From positions 5,208,001-5,272,000 of the forward strand of contig JBHGNT010000011.1 in assembly GCA_043228905.1 (NCBI GenBank): DNA of 64,000 bases, written 5' to 3'. Positions within the stretch are counted from its first letter, which is position 1. Each line of letters opens with the position of its first letter. The notes beneath the pieces were generated by a model that saw only the letters and a program-made list of their open reading frames with translations, made no database searches and had not been told where the DNA came from. The translations under genes were made by a program, and so were the position numbers. This DNA comes from Azolla caroliniana. Its lineage: Eukaryota > Polypodiophyta. This document shows positions 11,544 to 22,729 of this stretch, piece by piece.

Positions 11544-11845
11544 ATGAACAACACAAGATGGGGGATGAGTAACTATGTTAAATTAGCATTATCATCATCA
11601 AATACAAAAATACCATCAATGAGGTATATATAGATCTCATGTGCGTGCACATGTGTGAGGAGAATGTGGGTACAACTATGTAAGTCCTATATTAAATGAC
11701 CTTGGGAGTGGAGGATCTAGAATATCCTACTTAAGTACAAGGTCCTATTTAAGTCGTTATAGTCAACACTTCTCACTAGATTCTATCTAGGTAACTACGA
11801 AGTTACATTAACTAACTAAACTAAGTTGAGCTTGATCTCTCAACA
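11405..11845 (-). repeat. Copia-1 3' LTR
   Basis: It is the counterpart of 14,922-15,364. It contains a (GA)n run at about 11,506-11,541 and a GT-rich stretch. Confidence 0.92.
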
Positions 11846-11862
11846 CGCCCCCTCAAGCTCAA
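11846..11862 (-). promoter_or_regulatory. Copia-1 polypurine tract
   Basis: The minus strand reads TTGAGCTTGAGGGGGCG directly before the 3' LTR. This is the plus-strand priming site. Confidence 0.85.
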
Positions 11863-12035
11863 GTGTGAGGCGTCTGACATCCGGTGTTGTTTTCGGTGTT
11901 GTTCGACTTTCGATGTTGGCTTCTGTGCGGCTTCCGTCCGGCCTTCGGCTTTGTTCGTCGTGGCAATCTCGGGTCCTCCCCCTCACGCCAGTGATGAAGG
12001 CTTGTAGTGTGTGGGCGAAGGCCAACTACTTCCAC

Positions 12036-12649
12036 CTATCGTGGGTTACGAGCCACTTCGGTGGAACTCTTGGGCTCTTGTTCGATCGCTACCTTCATCG
12101 CGAAGGCATAGTGATGGGCCATGTACTCGTTGTAGCCATGCCAAGTGACAGGGTTCTTCACTCTAGATGAGTGTCGAAGTTTTTTGCTCGTCGATGTGAG
12201 CGCCTTCTTTACTCCGGGTGTCCGCATGATGGGTACACCAAACTCACTGTCTAGTGAGGCAGCCGACACATCCGAATCACTATCGTTAGGGTGGTCGACT
12301 TCGTATTCGGGCATCTTACCTTTGCATTTGTCCAAGTTCGTACTTGGCCGCGACGTGCTTGGGTCGCGTGGGGGCTCTTGTGTGGCTCACTAGGCTTTGT
12401 CGTAATCGGACTTTCTTCGAACATGTGTTCGAAGCGATCTCCATCTTCTACCTCTTGTTCAGCAGATTCCGGGTCGAGCGGAGTCGGAGTCGAAGTTGTC
12501 TCTAGTGCGTACCAGGATGCGGACTTGTCGAAGACTACGTCTCGACTTACCTGAACCGCTCAGGTAGAAGGGTTGTAGCACTTGTATGCCTTCTTCTCAG
12601 ACGAGTATCCTATGAGGATACATTCCTCTGACTTCGCGTCGGTCTTCTG
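12036..12649 (-). pseudogene. Copia-1 post-integrase linker, truncated before RT
   Basis: After a stop at the end of the integrase frame, the minus strand still reads linker-type sequence (ECILIGYSSEKKAYKCYNP, then an acidic SAEQEVEDGDRFEHM stretch, then HSSRVKNPVTWHGYNEYM and IEQEPKSS). In autonomous Copia elements this linker runs into RT. Here it ends after about 10 more residues and 190 bp of non-RT sequence leads to the PPT. Confidence 0.75.
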
Positions 12650-14752
12650 TCAGCTTTCGTTCAGGATGCATACATTCGCAATGCTTCCGAACACCTTGAG
12701 GTGCGACAGGATCGGCTTCCTTCCGACGAGGAGCTCATATGGAGTTAGCTCACGGACTCCATTAATGGTGCACCGGTTCATGTGATAGACGGCCGTGGAT
12801 GCCGCATCGGCCCAATAGAAATTCGCCATGTGCTTCTCATGCATCATGGTGCATGCTACCTCGAGTATTTGCCGATTTTTCCTTTCGGCAACTCCATTTT
12901 GTTGGGGTGTGTGTCGGCATGAGAATTCTCTACGAATGCTTTCACTTTGGAGATAGGAGGTGAATTCATCGGAGAAGTACTCCTTGCCTCTATCCGATTG
13001 TAAGCATCGAATGTGCCGACCGGTTCCTTTTTCGACTTTCCCCTTGAGCTTTTGGAAGTGGGAGAACACTTCGGTCTTCTTCTTCATCGAGTAGATCCAC
13101 GCGTAGCGCGAGTAGTCGTTGATGAAGGTTACGTAGTATCGGCATCCGCCAATCGTCGGCGTTTGAGCCAGTCCCCATACATCCGAGTGTACGGCGTCGA
13201 GGAGGCCTTTGCTGGCGGAGCTCTCCTTCGGGAATGGGAGTCGATGTTGTTTGCCGAGTTGACACGCTTCGCATACTCGGTTGACTCGTTTCGACTCGAA
13301 TGTCGGAAGTCCGATGACGACTCCCTTGGTTTGCATCGCTCGTAGCCGTTGGAGGTTTATGTGGCCGATTCTCTTGTGCCACAACTCAATGCTTGTCTCG
13401 GTTTTGAGACCTTTGGCATACATTGTTGATTTCACCTCGTTCGAATCAAGGATGAACATTCGACCGTCTCTCTGCCCCTTAGCTATGAGTCGGCCATCTT
13501 TCTCAATGAAACAACCTTCGTTGTTGAAGCGGACTTGCATGCCTTGCTCCACAATTTGGCCGATTGAGACCAAATTCCTCGTTATTGTGGGCACGTGCAA
13601 GACATTCTTGCTACAAGTTTGCTCTCCTTCTTTCCCGAATGGGACATTGCCGATGTGCCGAATGGGGTGCGTGGTGTCGTCTCCCGTCTCTATGAAGCCA
13701 GGTCGATCCAGCGTTCGTAAATCACGAAACCACTCTTCGCAAGATGTCATGTGATGTGAGGCGCCGGAGTCGATGAACCACACATCTTCCGAGTTGGAGG
13801 TGCTTGCGGAGTTGGAGGCCGACATAGAGTTCGTTCTATGCCTCATTACGAATAGTCCGCCGTAATCATTGTATTTGGAGTTGAAGGTGTAATTCGTGTG
13901 TTGTCGACTTGTGGAAGCCGACTTGCTTCTTCTTTTTCGGCATTCCTCCTCGCGGTGGCCGATTTTGCCGCAATAGTTGCAAGTTGCGGGCCTCGTTTGC
14001 CAACCATGTTCGGCGTGGAAGCTCCCCCTTCTTCTGAAGGTTCCTTGATGGCTTTCGTGAAGGTTTGAGTTCCCTTCGTGTGATGGGTCGAATTGACCTC
14101 TTCTACCGTCGTGACCTCCTCCTCGGCCACTGTCCGAATTTGAGAAGAACATTTGTCCTTCCGACGTCTTGCTTTTGGTTCGGACGTGGTTCTCTTCGAC
14201 CAATAGCATTGATTGGAGGTCGAAGAATGAAGGAGGGTTTTCTCTCGCCAAGATTGCCGTCCGTAATGGATCGAATCGTTGTGCGAGGCCGCCCAAGCAT
14301 ACTTGAACCATCTCGTCTTCATCGATGTTTATTTTGATGGAGCCAAGCGAGTCGCAAATGCTCTTGATCTTGGCGGTGTAGTCCGACACGGACATGTCTT
14401 TTTGCTGAATGTTGTTCAACTCTTGTCAGAGTTGAAGCTTTCGGGCGGTCGTGTTGACGGCGAACATTTTCTTTAAGTTTGCCCATGCTTCTTTAGGCGT
14501 CTTGGCATCTCGAATGTGGCTAAGCATGTCGTCATGGACACATGTTGCCAAGCAATACATGACTCGACTAGCTGCTTTCTCCCATGTTGCGTAGTCGGCG
14601 TTCTTTGAGTCGGGTCGATTTTCTTGAGCGTCGTTGATGCAACTCCAATACCCTTGGCCGACGAGGTATTGGGTCATCTTGTACTCCCAAGATGAATAAT
14701 TGCTCCGGTCTAGCTTTTCGCTAGGGAGCGAGCTACCCATTTGTGTGTTCAT
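12650..14752 (-). CDS. Copia-1 gag-protease-integrase polyprotein
   Basis: One minus-strand frame runs from the ATG at 14,752 with a single in-frame TGA at 14,426-14,428. Gag begins MNTQMGSSLPSEKLDRSNY and ends in a CCHC knuckle, CNYCGKIGHREEEC. The protease site is WFIDSGASHHM. Integrase has the zinc-binding segment HKRIGHINLQRL...CEACQLGK and the catalytic triad in HSDVWGL, QSDRGKEY and NGVAERKNR. Gag packages element RNA, the protease matures the polyprotein and integrase inserts the cDNA. The triad is intact but the TGA and the missing RT make the element non-autonomous. Confidence 0.9.
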
Positions 14753-14908
14753 GTTGATTGTGTCTTCTCTTCTTTTGCTTTTCTTCCTTCGATCACGTGT
14801 ACGTGCTACGTAGCGGCACTACGATAGCGATAGCTGGAATTTGTCATCGGCGTTTCGAACACACAATTACGAAGAGTCGGGTGGGCTTAGTGGATTTTCT
14901 AAACCACA

Positions 14909-14920
14909 CGCTTTGATACC
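14909..14920 (-). promoter_or_regulatory. Copia-1 primer binding site (initiator tRNA-Met)
   Basis: Immediately inside the 5' LTR the minus strand reads TGGTATCAAAGC, one base different from the common iMet site TGGTATCAGAGC. Confidence 0.88.
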
Positions 14921-14921
14921 A

Positions 14922-15010
14922 TGTTAAGAATTAGATAAGTAATTAAGGGTTAATTAGTACCTAATTATGTGATTAAGTTAAGTGGAAGATTATGTGATAT
15001 GTGTGTGAGA

Positions 15011-15051
<41 letters not shown>

Positions 15052-15364
15052 ATGAACAACACAAGATGGGGGATGAGTAACTATGTTAAATTAGCATTAT
15101 CATCATCAAATACAAAAATACCATCAATGAGGTATATATAGATCTCATGTGCAAGGGTGCACATGTGTGAGGAGAATATAGGTACAACCGTGTAAGTCCT
15201 ATATTAAATGACCTTGGGAGTGGAGGATCTAGAATATCCTACTTAAGTACAAGGTCCTATTTAAGTCGTTATAGTCAACACTCCTAACTAGATTCTATCT
15301 AGGTAACTACGAAGTTACATGGCTGACTAACTGACTAAACTAAGTTGAGCTTGATCTCTCAACA
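14922..15364 (-). repeat. Copia-1 5' LTR
   Basis: It is the counterpart of 11,405-11,845. It has a (GA)n run at 15,014-15,048. Small differences, such as GTGCAAGGGTGCAC against GTGCGTGCAC, separate the two LTRs. Confidence 0.92.
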
Positions 15365-16560
15365 GTTTCATACCTCTCTAGTAGCCTTTTGGCCTCTTTA
15401 AGTCTTGTTGTTTGATCCCTACAATTTGCACGTGGTGCAAATCTACCACTCTCACATATTTCTTGTCGTTGCTTGTAACATTCAATAACAGTATCCCCGA
15501 TGCAAGTGCCAGTTTGATTGTCCCCGATTAAAACATGCACAAGATCGGTAAATGATCGGTTTATCCTCCCTCTTAAGGCAGTATATTTGATAAACTACCA
15601 ATGTCTCTCCACAAGATTGGTAGTGTCAACATGTTCGTAGTTGAACATTCTACCAAATTTGGGCCACAATTTCCTCCACACACATGTCAAGCCACACCAT
15701 CCTCCTTCTATATATTGCCAAACACCTGGCTTGTTTGCATATTCTACCTCACATTGGGCATTGAATGTGGATTTCGTAATGCATTGCATGAGTTGGCACA
15801 TCCGATTATAAAGATGGTTTCTCTCAGTTGCACATACCTTTGGCAACAAGTTGTCCAACCATGCCTTTTTTGCGTGGAAGTGACACAACAAAAGTCGACA
15901 ATGTGTTTGCGACCTTTGCCCATTTGTAACTATCCAAAATAATCGGTCTATTGCAACCACATTACTTATGTCCAACTTTTATCGATGACTATGACATTTG
16001 GCCTCACATTGGGCATCCGTGCGAATATGACTCTCAAGCAAGTTTCTAAAGCTACTTGCTCATGGTTAGACCCCTTATCAGAACTACATATCATGTACCA
16101 TAATGGGATACCAACTCCCATGGCATTTGGGGCCACAACTGCATATAATGGCAAACCAAATTGGTTTGTTTTAAACGTGGAGTCGATTGCCCAAGAGTTG
16201 TTTATTGACAATTGCTCACACATCTCTAACATCCATTCATCTTGGAGCACCAAGATGAACGGTTGCCTTGCGGGAGATCCATATTCACCAGGCAAGTAGG
16301 GTTGGACATGAGCCACCTTCCCAAGATCTCGGAGGGCATAGGCATCTTGCATCATCAAAGATCAATCAACCCCTGGCATGGCACTCCCAATTTTTAACTT
16401 GTTGACCACGTTATTGACCTCCTTTGGTATCATAAAGAACCTATAACTCACAAGGTATAATGGACTAGCCTTGGACTTATGATATGCTTCCTTACGCATG
16501 CTCATACGTGCCACATGTCGTGCGCAACCAACATAAAAAAGGTCATCTCTACAACAACTT
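15365..16560 (-). pseudogene. MULE transposase catalytic part
   Basis: The minus strand reads, from 16,560 downward, KLKIGSAMPGVD, a stop near 16,350, then SWAIDSTFKTNQFGLPLYAV (first catalytic Asp in AIDSTF), VIVIDKS, and after a frame change CHFHAKKAWLDNL and NLVERHW. The order is that of the MULE transposase DDE domain. The enzyme would cut and join the transposon ends. The SWIM finger belonging to this protein is at 11.3 kb, separated by Copia-1. Stops and frame changes show it is inactive. Confidence 0.82.
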
Positions 16561-16800
16561 AGATTGGTTTACATTTGAGATTGGTTTAAAACAACAAACC
16601 AACTTGAGATAAACAACTTGAGATTGGTTAAAACATCAAATCTATTGGAGATCACAACTTGAGAAACTTTTAAAACAACAAATCAAATTTAGATCACAAC
16701 TTAGATTGGTTTAAAACAACAAATCAACTTTAGATCACAACTTGGGATTGGTTTAAAACAACAAATCAACTTGAGATAAACACTTGTTGTAAACAACATT
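16560..16800. repeat. Degenerate tandem repeat beside MULE
   Basis: Variants of TTGGTTTAAAACAACAAATCAAC recur about six times at 40-60 bp spacing. It lies just beyond the 5' end of the transposase gene, mirroring the minisatellite at 10,170-10,620, and may be subterminal transposon DNA. Confidence 0.65.
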
Positions 16801-16853
16801 TCCATTAATAAGTAATCGCGATATACAATGATTCAATTCTCGCTATACAAAAT

Positions 16854-17745
16854 TTGTGTGGATTCCCCGATGGTCCCATTCAAGTGTCACACACACGCGA
16901 AATTTTCGCGACACCGGCCAAGCAGATTCTAGGGATGCACATAGTTCAAGATAGAACTAAGAAAGTGTTGTGGTTGTCACAAGAGAAGTTTGTGACAAAG
17001 ATCCTAGAGAGGCTCAACATGTTGGAGGCAAAGCCAGTCAGCTCTGTGTTGCCGACCGACTACAAGCTAAATGCTAAGCAATGCTTGAGAGGGGAGAAAG
17101 AAAAGGTTGAGATGAGGAAAGTACCCTATGCCTCAACCATCGACAGTTTGATGTATGCTATGGTCTGCACGAGACTAGACATAACATTTGTTGTGGGGGC
17201 AGTAAGATGATATATGAGTAATCCAGGAAGAGAACACTAGGCAGCTGATAAATGGATACTGAGGTACTTGAAAGACACCTCGAGGTATGGTGTTAGAAAA
17301 CCTATCGTCGAAGGTTGTACAGATTCACACATGTCAGGGGACATAGACTCAAGTCGATCCATGTCGGGGTACGTGATGACCTATGTGGGGGGAGCAGTGT
17401 TGTGGCAGTCAAGATTGTAGAGGTTTGTGGCCTTGTTGACCACAGAGGCAGAGTACATGGCAACAATAGAGGCCGGCAGAGAGCTGATTTAGATGAGAAA
17501 TTTTCTCAGTGATTTGGGAATGAAGCAAAAGGATATCTTGCTTCATTGCGAAAACCAAAGTGCCATACATGTAGCCAATAATGTTGTGTATCACTCCTGA
17601 TCCAAGCACATACAAATGAGGTATCAATGGTTGGGGGAGAAGGTGAAGGAAGAAGAGTTTACCTTTGTGAAGATTCATATTGACATAAATGGATCCGACA
17701 TGCTGATAAAGAACCTATGGATGGACGCACTCAGAGTTTGTCGAT
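16854..17745 (+). pseudogene. Copia-2 RT end and RNase H fragment
   Basis: The plus strand reads QILGMHIVQDR, KVPYASTIDSLMYAMVCTR, RYLKDTSRYG, SMSGYVMTYVGGAV, LLTTEAEYMA and SKHIQMRYQW. This is the C-terminal RT and RNase H region of Copia pol ('GMEI..DR', 'PYASAVGSLMYAM', 'TTEAEY', 'SKHI'). The catalytic D-E-D residues of RNase H are partly visible (TDSHM, TEAEY). Several stops interrupt it. The upstream YVDD part of RT is missing. A PPT and 3' LTR follow directly. Confidence 0.85.
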
Positions 17746-17776
17746 AGAGGACAGGACTAACTGACTCTCCCCATAG

Positions 17777-17790
17777 GAGTGAAGGGGGAG
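17777..17790 (+). promoter_or_regulatory. Copia-2 polypurine tract
   Basis: AGTGAAGGGGGAG lies directly before the LTR start. Confidence 0.75.
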
Positions 17791-18545
17791 TTGGTTAGGA
17801 ATATGTCCCACCTATGGGAGGAGCCGACTGGTTGGACCAAGAGTTGACAATCGATGACAAGGAGTAGCCGAAAGTCGAGGTCATGGTGAGTTGATTGAGG
17901 GAGAGTCGACAATATACAAGTGATCCAAGTCAAGGACACGACCAACTACTTGGGCCAACCGGATGGTCGACAACAAGGTCAATTAGTTGGGCTGACTAGA
18001 CAATCGACATAAGAGTCGGCTAGTTGAATTGACTAGTCGACTGATTGACTGACTGTCTCGACGTTGAAGATGCAAATACCGAATCTGAAAACGAATCAAG
18101 GTATTTCCTTTAGGTTCAATACCCAACTCATAAATTGAAAATTTTTCTGGTCCCTCGCATGGAGGGGCAAGAAATCTGGGAATCGAAAGACCTAGATAGG
18201 GAATAGACAGAGATACTAGTAGGAAGATCCAGAAAGAATCGTATTTATGGAGTAGAAACATTACTATTATCAGTATAATAATAGTAACGATAGCAGTAGG
18301 GACTACATTTGTAAATAGCTCATATAGTGTATAAATATAAATACACTTAGGGCAAAAAATAGTTAGATGAAGCAATGTGTGCAAAACATATAGAGTTGCT
18401 GTGAGCCTCTGTTGTATACAGAGTGTGTGACAGAGAAGAGAGAGTGCGTAAGTGAGAGGGAACAATGCCATAGTTGAGTGAAGCTTAGACATCAAGAGCC
18501 TTCCATGGTTGTTACACTCTATGTTGAATGAGAGTGTTACTGTCA
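17791..18545 (+). repeat. Copia-2 3' LTR
   Basis: It begins TTGGTTAGGAATATGTCCC after the PPT and ends near TTACTGTCA. A TATA box (TATAAATA, 18,330-18,337) sits in the context TTTGTAAATAG...TATAAATA...AGGGCAAA. The same layout occurs in the solo LTR at 56.7 kb, so both belong to one wider family. The right end is approximate. Confidence 0.7.
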
Positions 18546-18612
18546 TGATATGGCAAGATTCGAACTCATGACCCTATGTTACATGGGTAGAGCTCTTGAC
18601 CATTAGACTTTA
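18546..18612 (-). other. tRNA-like segment (SINE remnant or LTR part)
   Basis: On the minus strand TCTAATGGTCAAGAGCTCT resembles a D-arm/A box and GAGTTCGAATCTTGCC a T-arm/B box, with a CCC...GGG arm between. It lacks an acceptor stem and CCA and is not an intact tRNA gene. Confidence 0.55.
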
Positions 18613-18660
18613 CATTGTGAAGGATATTATTTTCATTTAAATTTTACTATAGAAAATTGA

Positions 18661-18991
18661 TGTATATTCCATATTTCTCTGGAACATTCTAGAAACATCA
18701 GGAGTACTCCGAAGAACACTATAAAAGGAGGCACAAGGCATTATTTCGAACCAAATCGGTTCAACGCCAGTCTTAAGCCTCCTAGCTACTAATGTATATT
18801 CTCTTCACATAATATATATCTTTTGTTATCATCATTCTCTCTCTCTCTCTCTCTCTCTCTCACTCACTCTTTCGTTCTCTCGAGAGTTCTACACCTCTCT
18901 TAGTACTAATCCTCATCTTTTAGTACTAATTCCTTCTATGTCTTAGTACTATTCCTGACAATACTTCTTTGTCTTAGTACTGTTCCTGACA
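18661..18991 (+). promoter_or_regulatory. Gypsy F putative 5' LTR with TATA box and (CT)n
   Basis: It starts TGTATATTCC. A TATAAAAG box is at 18,720-18,727, then a (CT)n run at about 18,835-18,862, then near-duplicate TCTTAGTACT.TTCCTGACA segments ending at 18,960 and 18,991. The exact LTR end is not settled because no partner LTR exists in the window. Confidence 0.5.
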
Positions 18992-19088
18992 GTTTGAACC
19001 TATTTCGGTCTCCTTCCTCCTCTTCCTTTTATCTTCTTTCTTCTCCACCCCTTCATACTAATCTCTTATTCCTCTTTTCCCTCATATT

Positions 19089-20194
19089 ATGGCCACTGTT
19101 AGTGCTCAAGAATATCAATCCGTTTTCTCAGAGTTGCAATGCTTGAAAGATAAGTTTCTTGCATTGGAACAAGAAAATCAATGACTATTGGGGGAGCTTC
19201 AACAAATCTCCTTAGAGAAACAACAAACACAACAACAACATGGGGAACTAGCGTTACGCGTGCAACAACTCGAAGCGACCATTGTAGCGTTACAACAACA
19301 AGGACCAAGTACGCAAGGGATTCCTAAAGAGCCCAAGATCAGCCTTCCTATGAAATTCGATGGAACACGATCATAGTTTAGAGGATTCCTTAATAAGGTA
19401 CGATTAGTCATTCAAATGCATCCTTCCCGATATCCCACCAATGCATCATGAGTGGGTCTAGTAGGCACGTTGTTAAGTGGCTCAACTTTGGCATGGAATC
19501 TCCATTACTAAACAATTTTGAAGAGTTTATAAGTGAGTTTAAAGCATGTTTTGGAGATACTGATAGCATAAGGACAACAATCAACAAAATTCGACGATTA
19601 TGTCAAGGTGATTGTCCAACCTCCACATATGCTGCAAATTTCTGTCTACTTGCCTTTGATATCCCCTGGGATGACCAAGAATTAATGGAGCAATTTCGTT
19701 ATGGCCTATGTAACGATGTCAAGGATTTACTCTTGACCTTCCCCGAAGAACCAAAGTCATTGATAGAAGCAACCAGTCGCGCAGTACGATGAGATAACCG
19801 CCTCTTTGAACAACGTTCGGAACGTCAGTTTCAAATGCCAAGGGCAAGATCGGAGCCCACCTACGCTTCAGTTGTAGCAAAGCCTTTCCCAAGGGAATCA
19901 TTTAATAAATCTCTAACAAATACTCAGACTCCAATGGAAATCGACACCACACATCATCACGGACCACTATCAGAAGAAGAAAAGCAGCGACATCGGGCAA
20001 ATCGATTATGTCTTTATTGCGGTGAACCAGGGTATATTGCAGTGAACTGTCCCCATCGGCCAAGAAGGCAGGTAAATCAAATAACCACTAGTACTAATAG
20101 TACTAAAACCGAGTGTATTTCTCTAGGTGTGTCCGATAATCCTAATAGCCCAAGCCTTTCAAACAAATTTGAAATCCTTAGTCAACTAGAATAA
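19089..20194 (+). pseudogene. Gypsy F gag
   Basis: It starts MATVSAQEYQSVFSEL and continues with a Gln/Leu-rich coiled-coil-like segment (LRVQQLEATIVALQQQG). The capsid region is in broken frames (19,440-19,795), then comes a basic region and a knuckle, CLYCGEPGYIAVNC. The knuckle has Tyr where the zinc-binding His should be. At least one stop and frame changes occur. Confidence 0.75.
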
Positions 20195-20298
20195 GAGTTA
20201 AATGATTAAGTCCAGCCAAAATAGGAGCCATTTAGTTGGACAACCCTAGATCTGTGCAACCCATTAGTGGTTCCATTTCCTCTAAGTAGGTTAGCAAT

Positions 20299-20664
20299 GT
20301 GTTCTTAGCTCAAGTAATGGTTAGTACTAAAAGTACTCCTCTAGTACATGTCTTAGCTCTCTTAAATTCCAAAGCCAACTCTTGCTTCATGGATAGGAAT
20401 TTTGCCCAAGCTCATCAGATATCCCTAAGAAAACTTTCTTGCTCAGCATCTGTAGTAGTTATTGATGGTCGTCCCATTACTTCTGGAAAAATTGTAGAGG
20501 AGTCAGAGCTGATTCAAGTTGTCCTAGATAACACGGTGTGTGTAGTATCATTTAATATAATTAGTAGTCCAGATCATCGAATTGTCTTGGGGTTACCGTG
20601 GTTCAAATTACATAACCCAGACATAGATCGGAAAACAAGAGAAATCCAGTATCGACAAATCTGA
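20299..20664 (+). pseudogene. Gypsy F aspartic protease
   Basis: An open frame of 121 residues includes VLALLNSKANSCFMD, where the active-site D-S-G of retroviral-type proteases is replaced by N-S-K. It also has IVLGLPWFKLHNPDID, the typical flap-distal 'LG.PWL..HNP.IDW' block. The catalytic Asp is lost, so it would be inactive. Confidence 0.8.
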
Positions 20665-20703
20665 GGTTTTACTCATAAGATTGCAACCATTTCGCTACAT
20701 CAA

Positions 20704-21887
20704 TTGCGTGAGGAAGGATGCAACGAAGCAATGTTTGTCTTCGCGGTATCAGTAAAACCTTCCAACACTAGCAAAGAGGAATCCACAGTTCAACTTCCAG
20801 AGAAGTATCGTCAGTATGTCGATGTGTTCGATAAGGTACAAGCCAATATGCTTCCTCACCACCGACCGTATGATTGCCCCATCGATTTACAACCGGGAAA
20901 AGAGCCACCATGGGGACTGATCTACAATTTTTCACCAATCGAGCTAGAAGTCCTTCGAGCTTATATAGAGGAGAATTTGGCAAACGGTTTCATTCGACAT
21001 TCGAAATCTCCAGCCGGCGCACCCATTTTCTTCGTCAAGAAAAAGGATGGATCACTTCGTCTCGTCGTAGACTATCACGGCTTGAATAAGGTCACCATCA
21101 GGAATAGGTATGCACTTCCCCTTATCTCAAGTCTTTTAGAACGGATCAATGGTGCAAGGTTCTTCACAAAGATTGACTTACGAGGAGCATATAACCTTGT
21201 ACGGATCTGACTAGGAGATGAATGGAAGACCGTGTTCCGCACCAGATATGGGCACTTCGAGTATACGGTCATGCCATTCGGTCTCACTAATGCACTAGCA
21301 GTCTTCCATCACATGGCAAATGATATATTCCGAGATCTCTTGGATGTTTGTTTGATCATGTATTTGGATGATCTACTGGTTTATTCGAAGACCCAAGAAG
21401 AGCATGATTCTCATGTACTATTATACGACAACAACTTCGAGAACATGGTCTTTATGCAAAACTAGAAAAATGTAGCTTCGAGTGCAACCAGGTGGAATTT
21501 CTAGGCTATGTCATCTCCCCGGAAGGCATCTCCATGGAGCTAGCTAAGGTCAAAATGGTGGTAGAATGGCAGACTCCACGCTCGTTGCAAGATGTGCAAT
21601 GCTTTTTAGGCTTTGCCAATTTCTACCATAAGTTTATACAGGATTACTCAAAGCTTGTTTTGCCTCTCACATAGCTTTAGCAGGAAGGGATAATCGTTCG
21701 TTTGGTCTGAAGAAACGGACATGGCTTTTGAGAGTCTTAAGAAGGCATTTACATCAGCTCCTATTCTAGCTCATGTTGATCCAGAAAATGTCAAGATTCG
21801 AACTTTGTTTGTCCGTGACAGAAAAACCATTCATCATTGAGGCAGACGCGTCAGATTTTGCCTTGGGTAGCCAACTCCTTCCAAATT
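20704..21887 (+). pseudogene. Gypsy F reverse transcriptase and start of RNase H
   Basis: Three successive open stretches (20,704-21,210, 21,232-21,465, 21,492-21,674) give an RT with VVDYHGLNKVTIRNRYALPL, TKIDLRGAYNLVRI and the catalytic [26 protein letters not shown] follows. Breaks are a stop at 21,211, a frameshift near 21,420 and a stop near 21,675. RNase H begins at about 21,820 and is cut off at 21,887. Confidence 0.85.
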
Positions 21888-22724
21888 GTATCCGTCCAAG
21901 TGTGAACTCGTTAATAAGTTAGGGCTTAGTATATAAGCAAATACCTAACATTATAATGAGTGATGACGAGCAAAGTATTGTATCTCTGAGAAAGAACGAA
22001 GTAATAAGAAGCTTTCCATTGAAGCTCCATATGTGTAAGTCTCCATGCCTATTCTATTTTCTGTATGTGTTGTTTGCTGTCCAGTATCGACTACAGATCC
22101 ATACACGTTTTGCACATAGCACTCGTACCCACAACTAGTATCAGAGCCGAATCTTTGTTGTTCAGCGGTAACAGACAACAGAAGAATCTGAAAGAAAAGA
22201 CCAGTTCAAAAATCTCAAGTTCACAAACAGAATATGGCTTCAACATTCAGAATAGGAGTTGAAATCAGAAAATTCGACGACAAAAACTTTGCCTTGTGGA
22301 AGGAGATGATGCAGGATGTGCTGATCATTCGAAGACAGGTCGATGCCATTTGGCACAACAAAAAACCTGCTTAAATGACAGCTGAGGAGTGGAGATCAAC
22401 AGACGAAATCACACACTCCACCATCCGAATGCATCTAGCCGAAAATGTCTATTTCAGCATGGCGAAAGAGTCGACGACGTTGTCATTGTGGGAGAAGCTA
22501 CATGCCGTGTATGAGAAGAAGTCCTCATCTTCAAAACTAATCTTGATCAAACAATTGTTCAACACGAAGATGAAAGAGATTGATCCGGCAACCTCCCACA
22601 TCAACACCTTCAGCTGGGTGTTGTCAGAGCTCTCGTCACAAGGGATCAACTTCGAAGAAGAGGTGAAAGCCCTTGCCCTCCTATTGAGCTTGCCGGCGAG
22701 TTGGGAGAGGTATTCTGTATGACT
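21888..22724 (+). mobile_element. Copia-3 5' end: LTR tail, PBS and gag
   Basis: A truncated LTR ends near 22,135. The sequence TAGTATCAGAGCCG (22,137-22,150) is a primer binding site of the initiator tRNA-Met type. Gag begins MASTFRIGVEIRKFDDKNF at 22,233 and, past a stop, continues with SLWEKLHAVYEKKSSSSK and LLSLPASWERYSV. It ends where the LTR of Gypsy B begins at 22,730. The remainder of this Copia was not found. Confidence 0.75.
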
Positions 22725-22729
22725 TACGT

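Larger units (their letters stand above)
11405..15364 (-). mobile_element. Copia-1 LTR retrotransposon lacking RT/RNase H
   Basis: The element is 3,960 bp, bounded by 441- and 443-bp LTRs (TGTTGAG...TTAACA on the minus strand). Flanks are GTTTT and GTTTC, a near-perfect 5-bp target duplication. PBS and PPT are present. Coding order is gag, CCHC, protease, integrase, and then a short linker where reverse transcriptase should begin; RT and RNase H are absent. The element is inserted in the MULE transposase gene. The LTRs differ at roughly 20 positions or small indels, so this is not a very recent insertion. Confidence 0.93.
18661..21887 (+). mobile_element. Gypsy F, Tcn1-like, 3'-truncated
   Basis: Order on the plus strand: LTR/leader, gag with zinc knuckle, protease, RT, start of RNase H. 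Motifs such as PHHRPYDCPIDLQPG, GAPIFFVKKKDGSLRL and [17 protein letters not shown] are the type seen in Tcn1-like chromoviruses of mosses, lycophytes and fungi. It stops abruptly in RNase H (EKPFIIEADASDFALGSQL, to 21,887), where an unrelated Copia begins. Many stops are present. Confidence 0.82.

Noticed and set aside
12990-14337. Several 90-157-codon frames on both strands over Copia-1
   Set aside because: All overlap the long gag-protease-integrase frame, which has clear motifs in order; the others are shadows.
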